64,000 nucleotides of DNA from DATBFG01 sp036558645 (GTDB lineage Bacteria > Acidobacteriota > Terriglobia > Terriglobales > Acidobacteriaceae). Positions within the stretch are counted from its first letter, which is position 1; each line of letters opens with the position of its first letter. The position numbers and the translations under genes are program-made. The notes under the pieces were generated by a model that ran no database searches, was not told the origin of the DNA, and saw only the letters and a list, made by a program, of their open reading frames with translations. Shown piece after piece: positions 15,827 through 24,812 of this stretch. Location of the stretch: positions 1 through 64,000 of the forward strand of contig DATBFG010000019.1 in the NCBI GenBank assembly GCA_036558645.1, given 5' to 3'.

Positions 15827-16558
15827 ATGCCCGCTGAACGCTTGCAAAAAATCATCGCTGCTGCCGGTATTGCTTCTCGCCGCAAGGCGGAGCAGTTGAT
15901 CACCGGCGGGCTCGTCTCCGTGAACGGACAGATCGTGAGTGAACTGGGAGCGAAGGCAGATCCGGCGGTCGACCATATTCGTGTGAACGGCAAGCTCCTT
16001 CACGGTGCCGAGCGACACGTGTATCTGTTGATGAACAAGCCTAAAGGATATGTCACGACCGTGAAGGATCCCGAAAACCGTCCTACCGTCATGGATCTTC
16101 TGCGCGGTGTAGGAGCGCGCGTCTACCCCGTCGGACGCCTCGACTATGCGAGCGAAGGATTGCTGCTGTTGACAAATGACGGAGAGTTCGCTAACAAGCT
16201 GATGAAAGCCGCTTCACATGTGCCGAAGACTTACCTGGTGAAGGTTGCAGGAACTCCCAGCGACGACAGCCTCTCGAAGCTCCGCGCCGGGCTTACGATC
16301 CAGGCCGAGCGCGGGAAAAGAGTCAGAACGGCCCCTGCCCGGGTCCGTGTGATTCGCGAGGCCAACAACCCGTGGTATGAGATCACTCTGATTGAAGGAA
16401 AAAATCGCCAGATTCGCCGCATGTTCGAGGCCATCGGGCACCATGTCGAAAAAATCAAGCGCGTCCGATATGGATCCTTAGAACTCGATGTCCATCCGGG
16501 AGAATTCCGCCGCTTAAAACCGGAAGAGGTGACTCGCCTAAAAGCAGCCGCGCGCTAA
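15827..16558 (+). CDS. rluB: Pseudouridine synthase, RluB/RsuA family
   Basis: Converts uridine to pseudouridine in rRNA. An N-terminal S4 RNA-binding domain (ERLQKIIAAAGIASRRKAEQ) is followed by the catalytic domain. The catalytic Asp is in GRLDYASEGLLLLTNDG, and LMNKPKGYVTT and GKNRQIRRMFEAIGH are also conserved. Position after scpB and the sequence favour RluB (23S rRNA) over RsuA, but family alone does not prove the target base. Confidence 0.93.
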   Translation: MPAERLQKIIAAAGIASRRKAEQLITGGLVSVNGQIVSELGAKADPAVDHIRVNGKLLHGAERHVYLLMNKPKGYVTTVKDPENRPTVMDLLRGVGARVYPVGRLDYASEGLLLLTNDGEFANKLMKAASHVPKTYLVKVAGTPSDDSLSKLRAGLTIQAERGKRVRTAPARVRVIREANNPWYEITLIEGKNRQIRRMFEAIGHHVEKIKRVRYGSLELDVHPGEFRRLKPEEVTRLKAAAR

Positions 16559-16693
16559 CTCAAAAAAGAATCATCCGGCGTGACTTGATGCCTTTGTGCG
16601 TGAGCCGAGGGATTAACGACGAGCGATCTACAACAAACGACCAGCGATGAATTTACACCCTTCCGAAAAACATGGTATTGATTTAAGTACACG

Positions 16694-17821
16694 ATGAGTG
16701 ACTTCGACCAGTTGGTACCCGAACACATTCGACTGCTGGGCGGGTACATTCCAGGCAAGTCGCTACGCCAGGCACATCAGGAGAGCCGAGTGACCTGCAT
16801 CAAGCTGGCTTCGAACGAAGCTCCATTCGGCCCGTCGCCCTTGGCAGTTCAGGCCATGGAAAAGGTTCTGGGCGAATCGAATTTCTACCCCGACAACGAC
16901 GCGAGCGAGTTGCGACAAAAGATCGCCCAACGCAATGGTGTTGAACCGGAGCATGTTGTTGTAACTGCGGGATCGACTTCCCTGCTCGACATCATAGCCC
17001 GTACCCTGCTTTCTCCTGGACTCAATGCAGTCACCAGCGAGCGCTCATTCATTGTGTATCCCATTGCGACGAAGGCTGCGAGCGGAAAACTCATCGAGGT
17101 CCCGATGCGCAGCGATGCATATGATCTCGATGGAATCGCGACCGCAATTGACGCCAACACGCGCGTGGTCTTCATCGCCAACCCGAACAATCCGACGGGA
17201 ACCCTGCTGCCTTCGCATGAAGTCGATCGATTCCTGCAAAGAGTTCCGCAAAACGTGATCGTTGTGCTCGACGAAGCTTATTACGACTTCGCGATCCACT
17301 TTGCAAAGTCGCGCAGCGTCGATTACACGCGTTCCCTGGAGTATGTTCGCGAGGGCAGAAACGTAGTTGTGCTGCGTACCTTTTCCAAAGCGCACGGACT
17401 GGCCGGCGTGCGCGTGGGCTATGGGATTGGCCCCAGGCAACTCATCTCTTATCTTTCCAAAATGCGTACAACGTTCTCGATTTCCGCTTTGGCGCAGGCA
17501 GCGGCGATGGCCGCCTTCGAGGACGAGAGCCACACGCGTCGCGCGGTTGAGAACAATGCCGAGCAGTCACAACGGATAGTTCGCGAACTCTCCGCGATGG
17601 GATTCCATCCGGTGCCGACGTGGGCCAATTTCGTCTATTGCGAGTTAGGAGAAGACGCTGCCGAAGTGGCTAGACGTCTCCAGTCAGAAGGCGTGATCAT
17701 CCGCCCCCTGGGACCATGGGGAGCGCCACAAGCGATTCGCGTCACCGTCGGAACACCCGAGCAGAACACCACATTCCTGCACGCATTCCGCAAAGTGGTA
17801 GCGCGAGAAGTTGCCCGCTAA
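16694..17821 (+). CDS. hisC: Histidinol-phosphate aminotransferase
   Basis: PLP-dependent class I/II aminotransferase of histidine biosynthesis (imidazole acetol phosphate to histidinol phosphate). LASNEAPFGPSP, ANPNNPTGT and LDEAYYDF are conserved, and the PLP lysine is K232 in TFSKAHGLAGVRVGYG. The length of 375 residues is normal. No other his genes are in the window, so a role with other amino acids such as Phe is possible. The stop overlaps the stop of the convergent ROK gene (17818-17820). Confidence 0.93.
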   Translation: MSDFDQLVPEHIRLLGGYIPGKSLRQAHQESRVTCIKLASNEAPFGPSPLAVQAMEKVLGESNFYPDNDASELRQKIAQRNGVEPEHVVVTAGSTSLLDIIARTLLSPGLNAVTSERSFIVYPIATKAASGKLIEVPMRSDAYDLDGIATAIDANTRVVFIANPNNPTGTLLPSHEVDRFLQRVPQNVIVVLDEAYYDFAIHFAKSRSVDYTRSLEYVREGRNVVVLRTFSKAHGLAGVRVGYGIGPRQLISYLSKMRTTFSISALAQAAAMAAFEDESHTRRAVENNAEQSQRIVRELSAMGFHPVPTWANFVYCELGEDAAEVARRLQSEGVIIRPLGPWGAPQAIRVTVGTPEQNTTFLHAFRKVVAREVAR

Positions 17822-18846
17822 CTCTGGCTGGCCGTGAACGGAAGCCTGGCCGCGCCGAACAGTCCTGCATCACTGCCAAGAAGTGCTCGTGTAATGATGG
17901 TTCTCTGTGCACCATCGGTCGGCGCGACTTGTGCGGATGCACCCTGACTGCCTGCACCTTCGCTCGGCGCCGTTGCGGCATAAACCATCGAGCGCTTCCG
18001 GAGTTCCTCGAACATCGATGGCGCAAAGGCGTCCCACGCGCTTGAAACGCCTCCTCCGATCACGTACATGGGCAGATTCAGTGCGTTGACCAGATTGGCG
18101 ACGCCGATTCCAAGCGCAGAGCCCACACGCCGAAAGATTGTCCGCGCAGCTTCGTCACCCTGAATGGCCAGGTTGTAAATCGATTTCGCGCCAAACTCAG
18201 GATCGCTGCTCGACGCCTCGGCAAGAGACGGAGCAGAGCCTGAATCAATTGCCTCTTTCGCCATTCGCGCGACCGCAGTTGCCGAGGCATACGCTTCTAG
18301 GCATCCACGGTTACCGCATTTGCATAGAACGCCGTTTTCATCGATCGTCATGTGACCGAACTCACCCGCCATACCGGTCATCCCGTGCAGAATCTTCTTT
18401 CCGAGTACCAGGCCACCGCCAACCCCAGTGCCCAACGTCAACATCGCCATGTCATCCACGTGGCGGGCTGCACCAAGCCATTTCTCTCCCAGTGCCGCAA
18501 CATTCGCATCGTTCTCTAGCAGCACGCGAGTATTCAGACGCCGCTCAATTTCAGCTTGCACCGGAAACTGTGCCCAACCTGGAAGGTTTGGACAAGCGCG
18601 TAGCGTGCCCGCCTTCAGGTCAATAATGCCGGGAATCCCCACACCGATGCCCGCCAGCTCCGCTTCACCTTTGTGCTTTTCAACGAGCTCAGCAATCGCC
18701 TCGCACATGGCGTCGATCACCTGATCGCGGCCCTGAAAGACTTTTACGCCTAAGGTGACCTTCTCGAGGAGCTGTCCTTTGTCATCCAAGGCGGCAATAC
18801 GGAGATTTGTGCCGCCAAGATCAACGCCGATGGAATAGTGAGTCAT
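17818..18846 (-). CDS. ROK-family sugar kinase, glucokinase-like
   Basis: 342 residues. The ATP-binding motif GVDLGGTNLRIA is at the N-terminus, the sugar-binding region is LLENDANVAALGE, and the ROK zinc motif CKCGNRGCLEAYAS is complete. No DNA-binding domain precedes the kinase, so this is an enzyme rather than a repressor. Glucose is the likeliest substrate (EFGHMTIDENG matches glucokinase-type ROK proteins). An insertion near residue 310 is Ala/Gly/Ser-rich (SEGAGSQGASAQ). Confidence 0.9.
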   Translation of the reverse strand: MTHYSIGVDLGGTNLRIAALDDKGQLLEKVTLGVKVFQGRDQVIDAMCEAIAELVEKHKGEAELAGIGVGIPGIIDLKAGTLRACPNLPGWAQFPVQAEIERRLNTRVLLENDANVAALGEKWLGAARHVDDMAMLTLGTGVGGGLVLGKKILHGMTGMAGEFGHMTIDENGVLCKCGNRGCLEAYASATAVARMAKEAIDSGSAPSLAEASSSDPEFGAKSIYNLAIQGDEAARTIFRRVGSALGIGVANLVNALNLPMYVIGGGVSSAWDAFAPSMFEELRKRSMVYAATAPSEGAGSQGASAQVAPTDGAQRTIITRALLGSDAGLFGAARLPFTASQS

Positions 18847-18950
18847 GAGCTTTGGTTGCAGTGTCAGGTCTTCAGATTTTCGATTGTAACCCGCTGTCAG
18901 TCACAAGTCTGCGATCGGAATCCGCGAATGCCGGATTTATGTTCGTTTTT

Positions 18951-19883
18951 TCATTTTTGGCACTGCGGGCAGTAATGACTACTGCGTCCGGCAATGACGA
19001 TCCGCTTGATCGGAGTCTTGCACACCAGGCACGGCTCTCCCTCGCGGCCATATACGCGGTGCTCAAGTTGGAAGAAACCCTCGTTACCCTCCGCATCCAC
19101 GTAGTCAGAAACTGACGAACCCCCGAGGGCAATGGCCTCCTTGAGAACTTCTTGAACAGAAAGATACAGACGCCTCAGATCTTCGCTTCGGAGCGACGCA
19201 GCACGACGACGAGGACGCACGCCCGCGCGAAACAGCGACTCATCGGCATAGATGTTGCCCACTCCGCTGAGCAGTCCCTGATTTAAGAGTGCGCTCTTGA
19301 TGGGAGTCTTGCGTCCTTTGAAGAGCTGTACAAAGCGATCGAGTTCTACTTCGAGCGGTTCGGAACCGGCGGCTTGGAACTGATGGGCGACGCTGAGGCG
19401 TCCGAAACGCCGCGGATCGACGAAGCGCAACTCTTTGCCCGACGCCAGCTTCACGATGGCGTGCGTATGCTTCTCGACCTCCGCATCAGGATTGCAAATC
19501 ACCACGCTTCCCGTCATTCCGAGATGAACGATCCACTGAGAGTGTTCGGATGTAATTTCCGATCCACCACTCGCTGCGGACTTAGCGCCTCGCGGTTTGG
19601 ATGACGTGGGCTTTTTTGATTTTGAGACCCTTGATTTTGAGATCCTCGATTTCAGCGCTTTCTTCTTGCCGGTCTCCGCGGTAGGTTCCAGATCAAAGAC
19701 GATGTGCTTCCCGACTCTCCGCACGTCGGCAATGCGCTTCGACTCGAGCGTCGCCACGATCTCTCGAGCGGGGGACTTCAGTGGTTCTGGCTTTGAGCCT
19801 AGCCAGACCGATTCCATCACGTCGCCTGTCACGCGACGAGCGAGACCGCGGGCGATTGTTTCTACTTCGGGGAGTTCTGGCAT
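18951..19883 (-). CDS. mutM: Formamidopyrimidine-DNA glycosylase
   Basis: Removes oxidised purines such as 8-oxoguanine and nicks the site. The N-terminal catalytic PELPEVETIARGL (Pro2, Glu3) is intact, as are NIYADESLFRAGVRP and the C-terminal zinc finger CLVCKTPIKRI...HYCPQCQK. The 310 residues exceed the usual ~270 because of a Lys/Ser-rich insertion at about 66-113 (e.g. LKSRISKSRVSKSKK) encoded in part by a 15-bp tandem repeat. The leader shares AGTAGCCAGC and AAGCCATC blocks with that of gcvH. Confidence 0.95.
   Translation of the reverse strand: MPELPEVETIARGLARRVTGDVMESVWLGSKPEPLKSPAREIVATLESKRIADVRRVGKHIVFDLEPTAETGKKKALKSRISKSRVSKSKKPTSSKPRGAKSAASGGSEITSEHSQWIVHLGMTGSVVICNPDAEVEKHTHAIVKLASGKELRFVDPRRFGRLSVAHQFQAAGSEPLEVELDRFVQLFKGRKTPIKSALLNQGLLSGVGNIYADESLFRAGVRPRRRAASLRSEDLRRLYLSVQEVLKEAIALGGSSVSDYVDAEGNEGFFQLEHRVYGREGEPCLVCKTPIKRIVIAGRSSHYCPQCQK
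19616..19660. repeat. 15-bp tandem repeat within mutM
   Basis: Two nearly identical units, TTGATTTTGAGACCC (19616-19630) and TTGATTTTGAGATCC (19631-19645), are followed by a degenerate third unit to 19660. They encode the repeating Lys/Ser/Arg insertion of the glycosylase, consistent with expansion by slippage. Confidence 0.75.
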
Positions 19884-19932
19884 GGATGGCTTCCTGCCGC
19901 TGGCTACTGGCTTCTCATTCCTCGCGCTTCGA

Positions 19933-20388
19933 CTAGCGAGCCGGGGTTGCCTGCTGGAATCGCAACCGCCACTCGTCTCCTTGCTTCACCCACAAGTCGG
20001 AGATGTGCTGGTAGCGCGGTAGAGTTTCGTCGTAGACCATCATGCGTACCACGCAATCGTAGGTGACAATAGCGGCCGTATCGTTAATCGGTACAACGCT
20101 GGCCCCGTAAGGCCAGTACATGTCAATCTTCGTCTCTCGCATGTTCTCCAGAAGGTCGGCCTTGCCAAATGCGGACCCGTCCGTGCCGATCGCGACAAAA
20201 TCGTTCGTGATGTTGCGCTTTAGGAAATCAACGTCCTTCTTCTTGTACGCCTCGGCCATCGCAGTGTTGCTCGCCAGCAGTGTCTGTTCAAGCGAAGTCG
20301 GAGGCTTCGGCACAACGGCGCCCGGATTCTGGCAGAGAGTACTGACAGCGGCACACAACACGAACGCAGTGATCGTGAAACCTCGCAT
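19933..20388 (-). CDS. Secreted NTF2-like (DUF4440-type) protein
   Basis: Starting at ATG 20388, seven bases after AAGGAGG; the earlier in-frame TTG at 20394 is too close to that site. A signal peptide (MRGFTITAFVLCAAVSTLC) precedes a SnoaL/DUF4440-type domain: AMAEAYKKKDVDFLKRNITNDFVAI, with the C-terminal DLWVKQGDEWRLRFQQAT. These small alpha+beta barrels bind diverse ligands; function is not assignable. It lies 12 bases downstream of hisS and is probably read with it. Two other proteins of this type occur in the window (38140 and 42748). Confidence 0.85.
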   Translation of the reverse strand: MRGFTITAFVLCAAVSTLCQNPGAVVPKPPTSLEQTLLASNTAMAEAYKKKDVDFLKRNITNDFVAIGTDGSAFGKADLLENMRETKIDMYWPYGASVVPINDTAAIVTYDCVVRMMVYDETLPRYQHISDLWVKQGDEWRLRFQQATPAR

Positions 20389-20400
20389 CGTCAATCCTCC

Positions 20401-21696
20401 TTATCGACTGCCTTGGATTCTCTCGGCAAGTTCGGATCTCGGAACTGTGACTTGTTCGCCGGTCGCCAGATTCTTTAGCGCGAATGCATTCGCCTGGACT
20501 TCGTTCTCTCCTACGATCAACGCATATTTCGCGCCTAATTTTTCAGCGGTCTCAAAAGACTTCTTCAGTCGAAACCCTGCGTCTCCCAGGTCCGCGATAA
20601 TACCCTTCCTTCTCAACTCGCGGGCGAGGCGAGCGGCTTCGCGATCCATGCCATCTCCGAGTGGCGCAATGTAGACGTCTGGTTTCGCCTGTACCTCGTC
20701 AGCTGTTTGCTTGAGTGCAAGTATCAGGCGGTCTTCTCCGATGGCAAAGCCGATTCCTGGAGCTGCCGGTCCACCGAGCGACTCTGATAGCCCGTCGTAT
20801 CGTCCTCCGCCGAGGATCGCATTCTGTGCACCCAGAGCGCCATGCGTGAATTCGAATGCTGTCCGCGTGTAGTAGTCCAGGCCTCGCACCAATCGGTCGT
20901 TCAGCCGAAACGCCACGCCCACGGCGCTCAAGATCTCCTGAACCGAAACGAAGTGTTTCTGGCAGCCTTCGTCCAGGTACTGGCTGATGCGCGGAAGGGT
21001 TTCGATGATCGGTTGATCCTCCGGAACCTTGCAATCAAAGATGCGCAACGGATTCGTAACTGCGCGCCGCTGGCAATCCTCACACATTTTCGCGGCAACC
21101 GGCTCAAGCGCCTTACGCAAGGCTTCGTTATAGGTGGCACGGTCACTGGGACAGCCGACTGAATTCAATTCCAGATTCCAGTCCGTAATACCCAGACGAT
21201 CGAGAAGTGTTGCCAGCATTTCGAGCACTTCGGCGTCGCGAGCGGGAGATTCGCTCCCAGCCGAGACCGGTCCAATCACCTCTGCGCCAATTTGAAAGAA
21301 CTGCCGGTACCGCCCTTTCTGCGGACGTTCCCTTCGAAACTGCGGCCCGATGTAGTAAAGCTTGCTCAGCCCGCGCTCCCAAAGTTTGTGCTCGATGTAG
21401 GCGCGAACGACGCCTGCCGTGTTCTCCGGACGCAGCGTGAGCGACTGCCCTTTCTCCGATTGTGCGCGGCCGCGATCTTCAAAGGTGTACATCTCCTTCG
21501 AGACGATGTCCGTTTCCTCGCCTACGGAACGAGCGAAAAGCTGCGTCTCCTCGAAAATAGGCGTGCGGATCTCGTGGAAGTTGTATATCCGAAATACTTC
21601 GCGCACCGTGGCATCGGCGAAATTCCATAGCGCCGTATCCGGCGGCAGTAGATCGCGTGTTCCTCGGACAGCTTTGATTTGTCGGATTGCAGCCAT
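20401..21696 (-). CDS. hisS: Histidyl-tRNA synthetase
   Basis: Class II synthetase charging tRNA-His. Motif 2-type sequence (TLRPENTAGVVRAYIEH) and the His-specific loops RGLDYYTRTAFEFT and LGGGRYDGL are present, as is the C-terminal anticodon-binding domain (PDVYIAPLGD, ALIVGENE). Length 431 is normal. Start ATG 21696 overlaps the stop of the upstream carbonic-anhydrase gene by one base (TGATG), indicating coupling. Confidence 0.97.
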   Translation of the reverse strand: MAAIRQIKAVRGTRDLLPPDTALWNFADATVREVFRIYNFHEIRTPIFEETQLFARSVGEETDIVSKEMYTFEDRGRAQSEKGQSLTLRPENTAGVVRAYIEHKLWERGLSKLYYIGPQFRRERPQKGRYRQFFQIGAEVIGPVSAGSESPARDAEVLEMLATLLDRLGITDWNLELNSVGCPSDRATYNEALRKALEPVAAKMCEDCQRRAVTNPLRIFDCKVPEDQPIIETLPRISQYLDEGCQKHFVSVQEILSAVGVAFRLNDRLVRGLDYYTRTAFEFTHGALGAQNAILGGGRYDGLSESLGGPAAPGIGFAIGEDRLILALKQTADEVQAKPDVYIAPLGDGMDREAARLARELRRKGIIADLGDAGFRLKKSFETAEKLGAKYALIVGENEVQANAFALKNLATGEQVTVPRSELAERIQGSR

Positions 21697-22220
21697 CAGC
21701 TCTCGGGCGTCAGTTCGACCAGGTACGAATTCTTGTATTCCAGGTAGTTCTTCGCATAGCGCATGATCGTTTCCTGATCTTTCTCATCCAGCTTGCGCCG
21801 AAACTTTCCCGGGGAACCCATCCAGAGAGAAAAAGGCTCCACAATCGTCTTCTCCGGAATGAGCGTGCCGGCGGCGATAATCGACCCCGCTCCTATATGC
21901 GCTCCGTTCAGGATGATCGATCCCATACCGATCAGGCATTTGTCTTCCACCGTGCAGCCATGCAAGGTGACCGAGTGCCCAACCGTGACGTAGTCGCCCA
22001 CAAAGACTCCGTACTGTTGCTTCATGCCATGCAGCACACTGCAGTCCTGGATATTGCTGTGTGCCCCGACACGAATCGAATGCACATCTCCGCGCAGCAC
22101 TGCATTCATCCACACGCTCGCGTGCTCGCCGAGCACCACGTCGCCGATCAGTTGTGCCGAGTCGTCCACATAACACGTATGCGGAACCGTTGGTGTAATG
22201 CCCTTATAGGATCGAATCAT
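21696..22220 (-). CDS. Gamma-carbonic-anhydrase family protein
   Basis: 174 residues of left-handed beta-helix. The three zinc histidines of the family can be placed at H64 (SVLHG), H82 and H87 (VGHSVTLHGC), with the RGD at 43-45 and NIQDCSVLHG also conserved. It is of the YrdA/PaaY type, trimeric and cytoplasmic; actual CO2 hydration is not proven for many members. It heads a short operon with hisS and the NTF2-like gene. Confidence 0.93.
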   Translation of the reverse strand: MIRSYKGITPTVPHTCYVDDSAQLIGDVVLGEHASVWMNAVLRGDVHSIRVGAHSNIQDCSVLHGMKQQYGVFVGDYVTVGHSVTLHGCTVEDKCLIGMGSIILNGAHIGAGSIIAAGTLIPEKTIVEPFSLWMGSPGKFRRKLDEKDQETIMRYAKNYLEYKNSYLVELTPES

Positions 22221-22290
22221 GATGGCAAGAATTTGAACATAACACGGCGATGCATTTCAGCGTAAGGGGTGGACCGTCAATGCAAAGACG

Positions 22291-22311
22291 TAGCGCCGGC
22301 GTCTCGCCGGC
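22291..22311. repeat. Dispersed hairpin repeat TAGCGCCGGC...GCCGGC
   Basis: GCCGGC (22295-22300), loop GTCTC, GCCGGC (22306-22311), preceded by TAGC. Related copies are at 26357-26378 and 35445-35462. It sits between the carbonic-anhydrase gene's start and the end of the DUF4097 gene. Confidence 0.65.
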
Positions 22312-22378
22312 CAACCGCAATAAGAAAGGGTGCAGAAGCTTCCTTCATGCACCCTCAAAGTTCCGAATTTGTTCAGGC

Positions 22379-23860
22379 CTAATTGTCAGTAGGCTCTACC
22401 GGCGTCTTCTCCGCCTTTGGCGCTTTAGGAGCCTTATGGGCAGGTGGCGTAGGCGCTGCCGGTGGCGTCGCCATCGAAACGACAGATCCCTTGCGGATCC
22501 CAATTGTGCCGTGCTCATTGTTCACGACCACCCGTGGGCCGCCGCCTCGAACCATGCCTGAGGCAGTACCGGCGTCATCGCCGTTTTGCACCTTCAATTC
22601 GTCAAAGTCAGATTCGACCTCGCCTCCACGCGCTCGCGCGTCGAGTTGAAATGCGGTGTTTTCCGGAATGTAGAGTTGCACGTCACCTTTCCGATTGTCC
22701 ACCTGCACGCTGCCCATCTTTTTCATCTCTATTTCGACGGCGCCGTTCTCATCCTGCAGCCGAACATCTCCGTTCACGCCACTCAGCCGGATATCTTTAG
22801 ATCGCGTCGTCAGGCGGACTGGTCCAGTAATTTCCGTCGCACGAAGATCTCCGGAATCAAGGTCCAGGTCTCCATCAAGGCTCGCTAGTTCCATGTCGGT
22901 GCGCGAAGACTTGAAGCGCACCGTTTTTCCGATGCGCCCGAGCTTGACCCCTTCCATAAACTCACCGTTGAGGGCCACCGCACCTTTAACGTCTTCAATG
23001 GAGGTTTCATCCACACGGCCATCGACGGAAACATCCCCGGAAACCTGGGACACACGCACCGAACTGTGCTGCAGATTCAGCGTCGCTTTGCCATCAATAT
23101 CGGTCAGCGAAACGTCGCCATGCTGACTCGTAATGTCCACGTCTCCCTTGCGAGCCATCACGCTCACATCGCCACGCCGGTTCGTAATCGTGACTGACGC
23201 GTTCTTGGGGATATATACATCCATGTCGGTTGAGACTCGATGATCACCCGCGCCCTGCGTGTTTGCATTGAGCGTGATGATGTGTTCGCCGGTAGTGAGC
23301 TGCGGCTTCGTCCCGGTGTTCCACTTGTCGGCATCCGATTGGCTTTCTGCCACAATCCTCTTGCGGACGACTACTCGAATCTTTCCTTCATCCGCGGTAT
23401 TCACATTCACTCCGCCGCGCTCGGTGACAATCTGCAGCTTGGTGTCCGCGGGAAACGCTTGTTCAATCTGGTCATCGTAACTGTAGCTGTGTCCAAACCA
23501 CTCGAAGTCATCGTCACCGAGGTCGATATTCTCGCGCACCGCCCCCCAGTTGACTCGCGATGCCTGGGTGGCTGACAGTCCGAACACAACCAGGGCAATC
23601 AGCAGAAGTACGCCTCCGGCCCCGATCCCGCGTGGCTGATATCCCTGGCTTTGAGCCTGCCTGTACTCCACAAGCTTGATCACACCCCACAGAATCATCA
23701 GCACCGGCCAGTAGCGCGCGAACCACGTGCCCAGCGTCATCCACTTCAGCACGCCCATATTGGCCAGCAGAAGCCCAACCCCAACCAGGATCAGCACCAC
23801 CGGCCCTGCAAAAGAGCGGCGTTGTCGCGGCCGCGGAGGAGTCTGAACAGAACTAGCCAT
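22379..23860 (-). CDS. DUF4097-type beta-repeat protein with membrane N-terminus
   Basis: About 493 residues from ATG 23860. Two or three membrane segments at the N-terminus (GPVVLILVGVGLLLANMGVL, YWPVLMILWGVIKLV, GVLLLIALVVFGL) resemble LiaI/LiaF-type proteins. A long parallel beta-repeat follows (RRGDVSVMARKGDVDITSQH and many 'GDV' turns), which is the DUF4097 pattern. The tail is Ala/Pro/Lys-rich. It is the last gene of a four-gene overlapping set with an ECF sigma factor and anti-sigma factor, so an envelope-stress role is inferred. Confidence 0.85.
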   Translation of the reverse strand: MASSVQTPPRPRQRRSFAGPVVLILVGVGLLLANMGVLKWMTLGTWFARYWPVLMILWGVIKLVEYRQAQSQGYQPRGIGAGGVLLLIALVVFGLSATQASRVNWGAVRENIDLGDDDFEWFGHSYSYDDQIEQAFPADTKLQIVTERGGVNVNTADEGKIRVVVRKRIVAESQSDADKWNTGTKPQLTTGEHIITLNANTQGAGDHRVSTDMDVYIPKNASVTITNRRGDVSVMARKGDVDITSQHGDVSLTDIDGKATLNLQHSSVRVSQVSGDVSVDGRVDETSIEDVKGAVALNGEFMEGVKLGRIGKTVRFKSSRTDMELASLDGDLDLDSGDLRATEITGPVRLTTRSKDIRLSGVNGDVRLQDENGAVEIEMKKMGSVQVDNRKGDVQLYIPENTAFQLDARARGGEVESDFDELKVQNGDDAGTASGMVRGGGPRVVVNNEHGTIGIRKGSVVSMATPPAAPTPPAHKAPKAPKAEKTPVEPTDN

Positions 23861-24812
23861 TGTGCACCTCACTTGAAGGCGGTGGCTGTACCTCGCCGCT
23901 CATGACTCCGCTTGCTGGAGGCTCTTGACGAGGTGGCATCTCAATATGGCCTGCCGTCGAAGCATTGCCTTGCAGGATCTTGACCAGACCAATCACAACC
24001 AGCAGCACCGGCCAAGTGCTGTGAAAGGACAGCACACCCTGCTCTGAGAGCAGGAAAAGAACGCCAAGCGTAACCAGGATCGCGGGCCCCATCAAGCAGT
24101 GGGCACGACAGCGATCACACTCACATCCCACCGGCTTGGTTCCGATGAGTCCCATTCGACGGGCGAACAGCCACGCGCCCACCAGAATCAAAATCAATGG
24201 CCACAGACGTCCGAATCCCAGGAACCAGAAGCCCAGGTTGTGGAGCATGAAGATGACTCCCAACCCGATCAAAACGATGGCGCCTGCCGGGATCTTCGAG
24301 GTATCTACACTATCGCCCGTGCTAAAAGTCCTGCTCAGCCCGAATGGATCTGGCGCAGGCTGGCCCATCTGCAGCGCACGCGCCGTTCGTACTGCATCAA
24401 TGATTTGGTAAAAGTAAAAAAAGCCGAGTCCCAAACCTAGAAAAACATGCACAGCATCGCTCTCGGTCGATGCCTGTCCCCAGATCATTCCCGTAAAAAT
24501 CAACAGATGTGCCAGCCCCTTGGCATATTGCGCGCAATACACGGCGCCCACGCCAAAGGGGAAAAATCCGGCCAGAATGCCCGCAACCGTGGGATTCGGC
24601 CCCGATTGACCGGATGGAGTGCCCCTCACACCTTGGTCGACAACCCCTTGATAAGTTGACGGAGGCGGCTGCACTCCCTCCAATCGTGCGGCCAGACAAT
24701 TTTCACAGTAAATCACTCCCTTTACGTCGCGCGTGCAATTCCTGCACAACGCCTTGCCGCAGGTGCGGCAATAAGCCGCTGCGGCCGTATCAGGATGATT
24801 GGCGCAGTTCAT
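23853..24812 (-). CDS. B-box zinc-finger multi-spanning membrane protein
   Basis: The first 45 residues hold a B-box-like zinc finger (NCANHPDTAAAAYCRTCGKALC, then CTRDVKGVIYCENC in part; ligands are Cys/His pairs). About five hydrophobic segments follow, with repeated motifs GAIVLIGLGVIFMLHNLGFW and GPAILVTLGVLFLL typical of the DUF5668/LiaF-like region. A second Cys cluster, GCECDRCRAHC, lies between them. The gene overlaps both neighbours by a few bases and so belongs to the sigma/anti-sigma unit. Molecular function unknown; membrane sensing is a guess. Confidence 0.83.
   Translation of the reverse strand: MNCANHPDTAAAAYCRTCGKALCRNCTRDVKGVIYCENCLAARLEGVQPPPSTYQGVVDQGVRGTPSGQSGPNPTVAGILAGFFPFGVGAVYCAQYAKGLAHLLIFTGMIWGQASTESDAVHVFLGLGLGFFYFYQIIDAVRTARALQMGQPAPDPFGLSRTFSTGDSVDTSKIPAGAIVLIGLGVIFMLHNLGFWFLGFGRLWPLILILVGAWLFARRMGLIGTKPVGCECDRCRAHCLMGPAILVTLGVLFLLSEQGVLSFHSTWPVLLVVIGLVKILQGNASTAGHIEMPPRQEPPASGVMSGEVQPPPSSEVHNG

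Noticed and set aside
17818..17821. Frameshift or fusion of hisC with the ROK kinase gene
   Set aside because: The genes are convergent and both complete; only their stop codons overlap.
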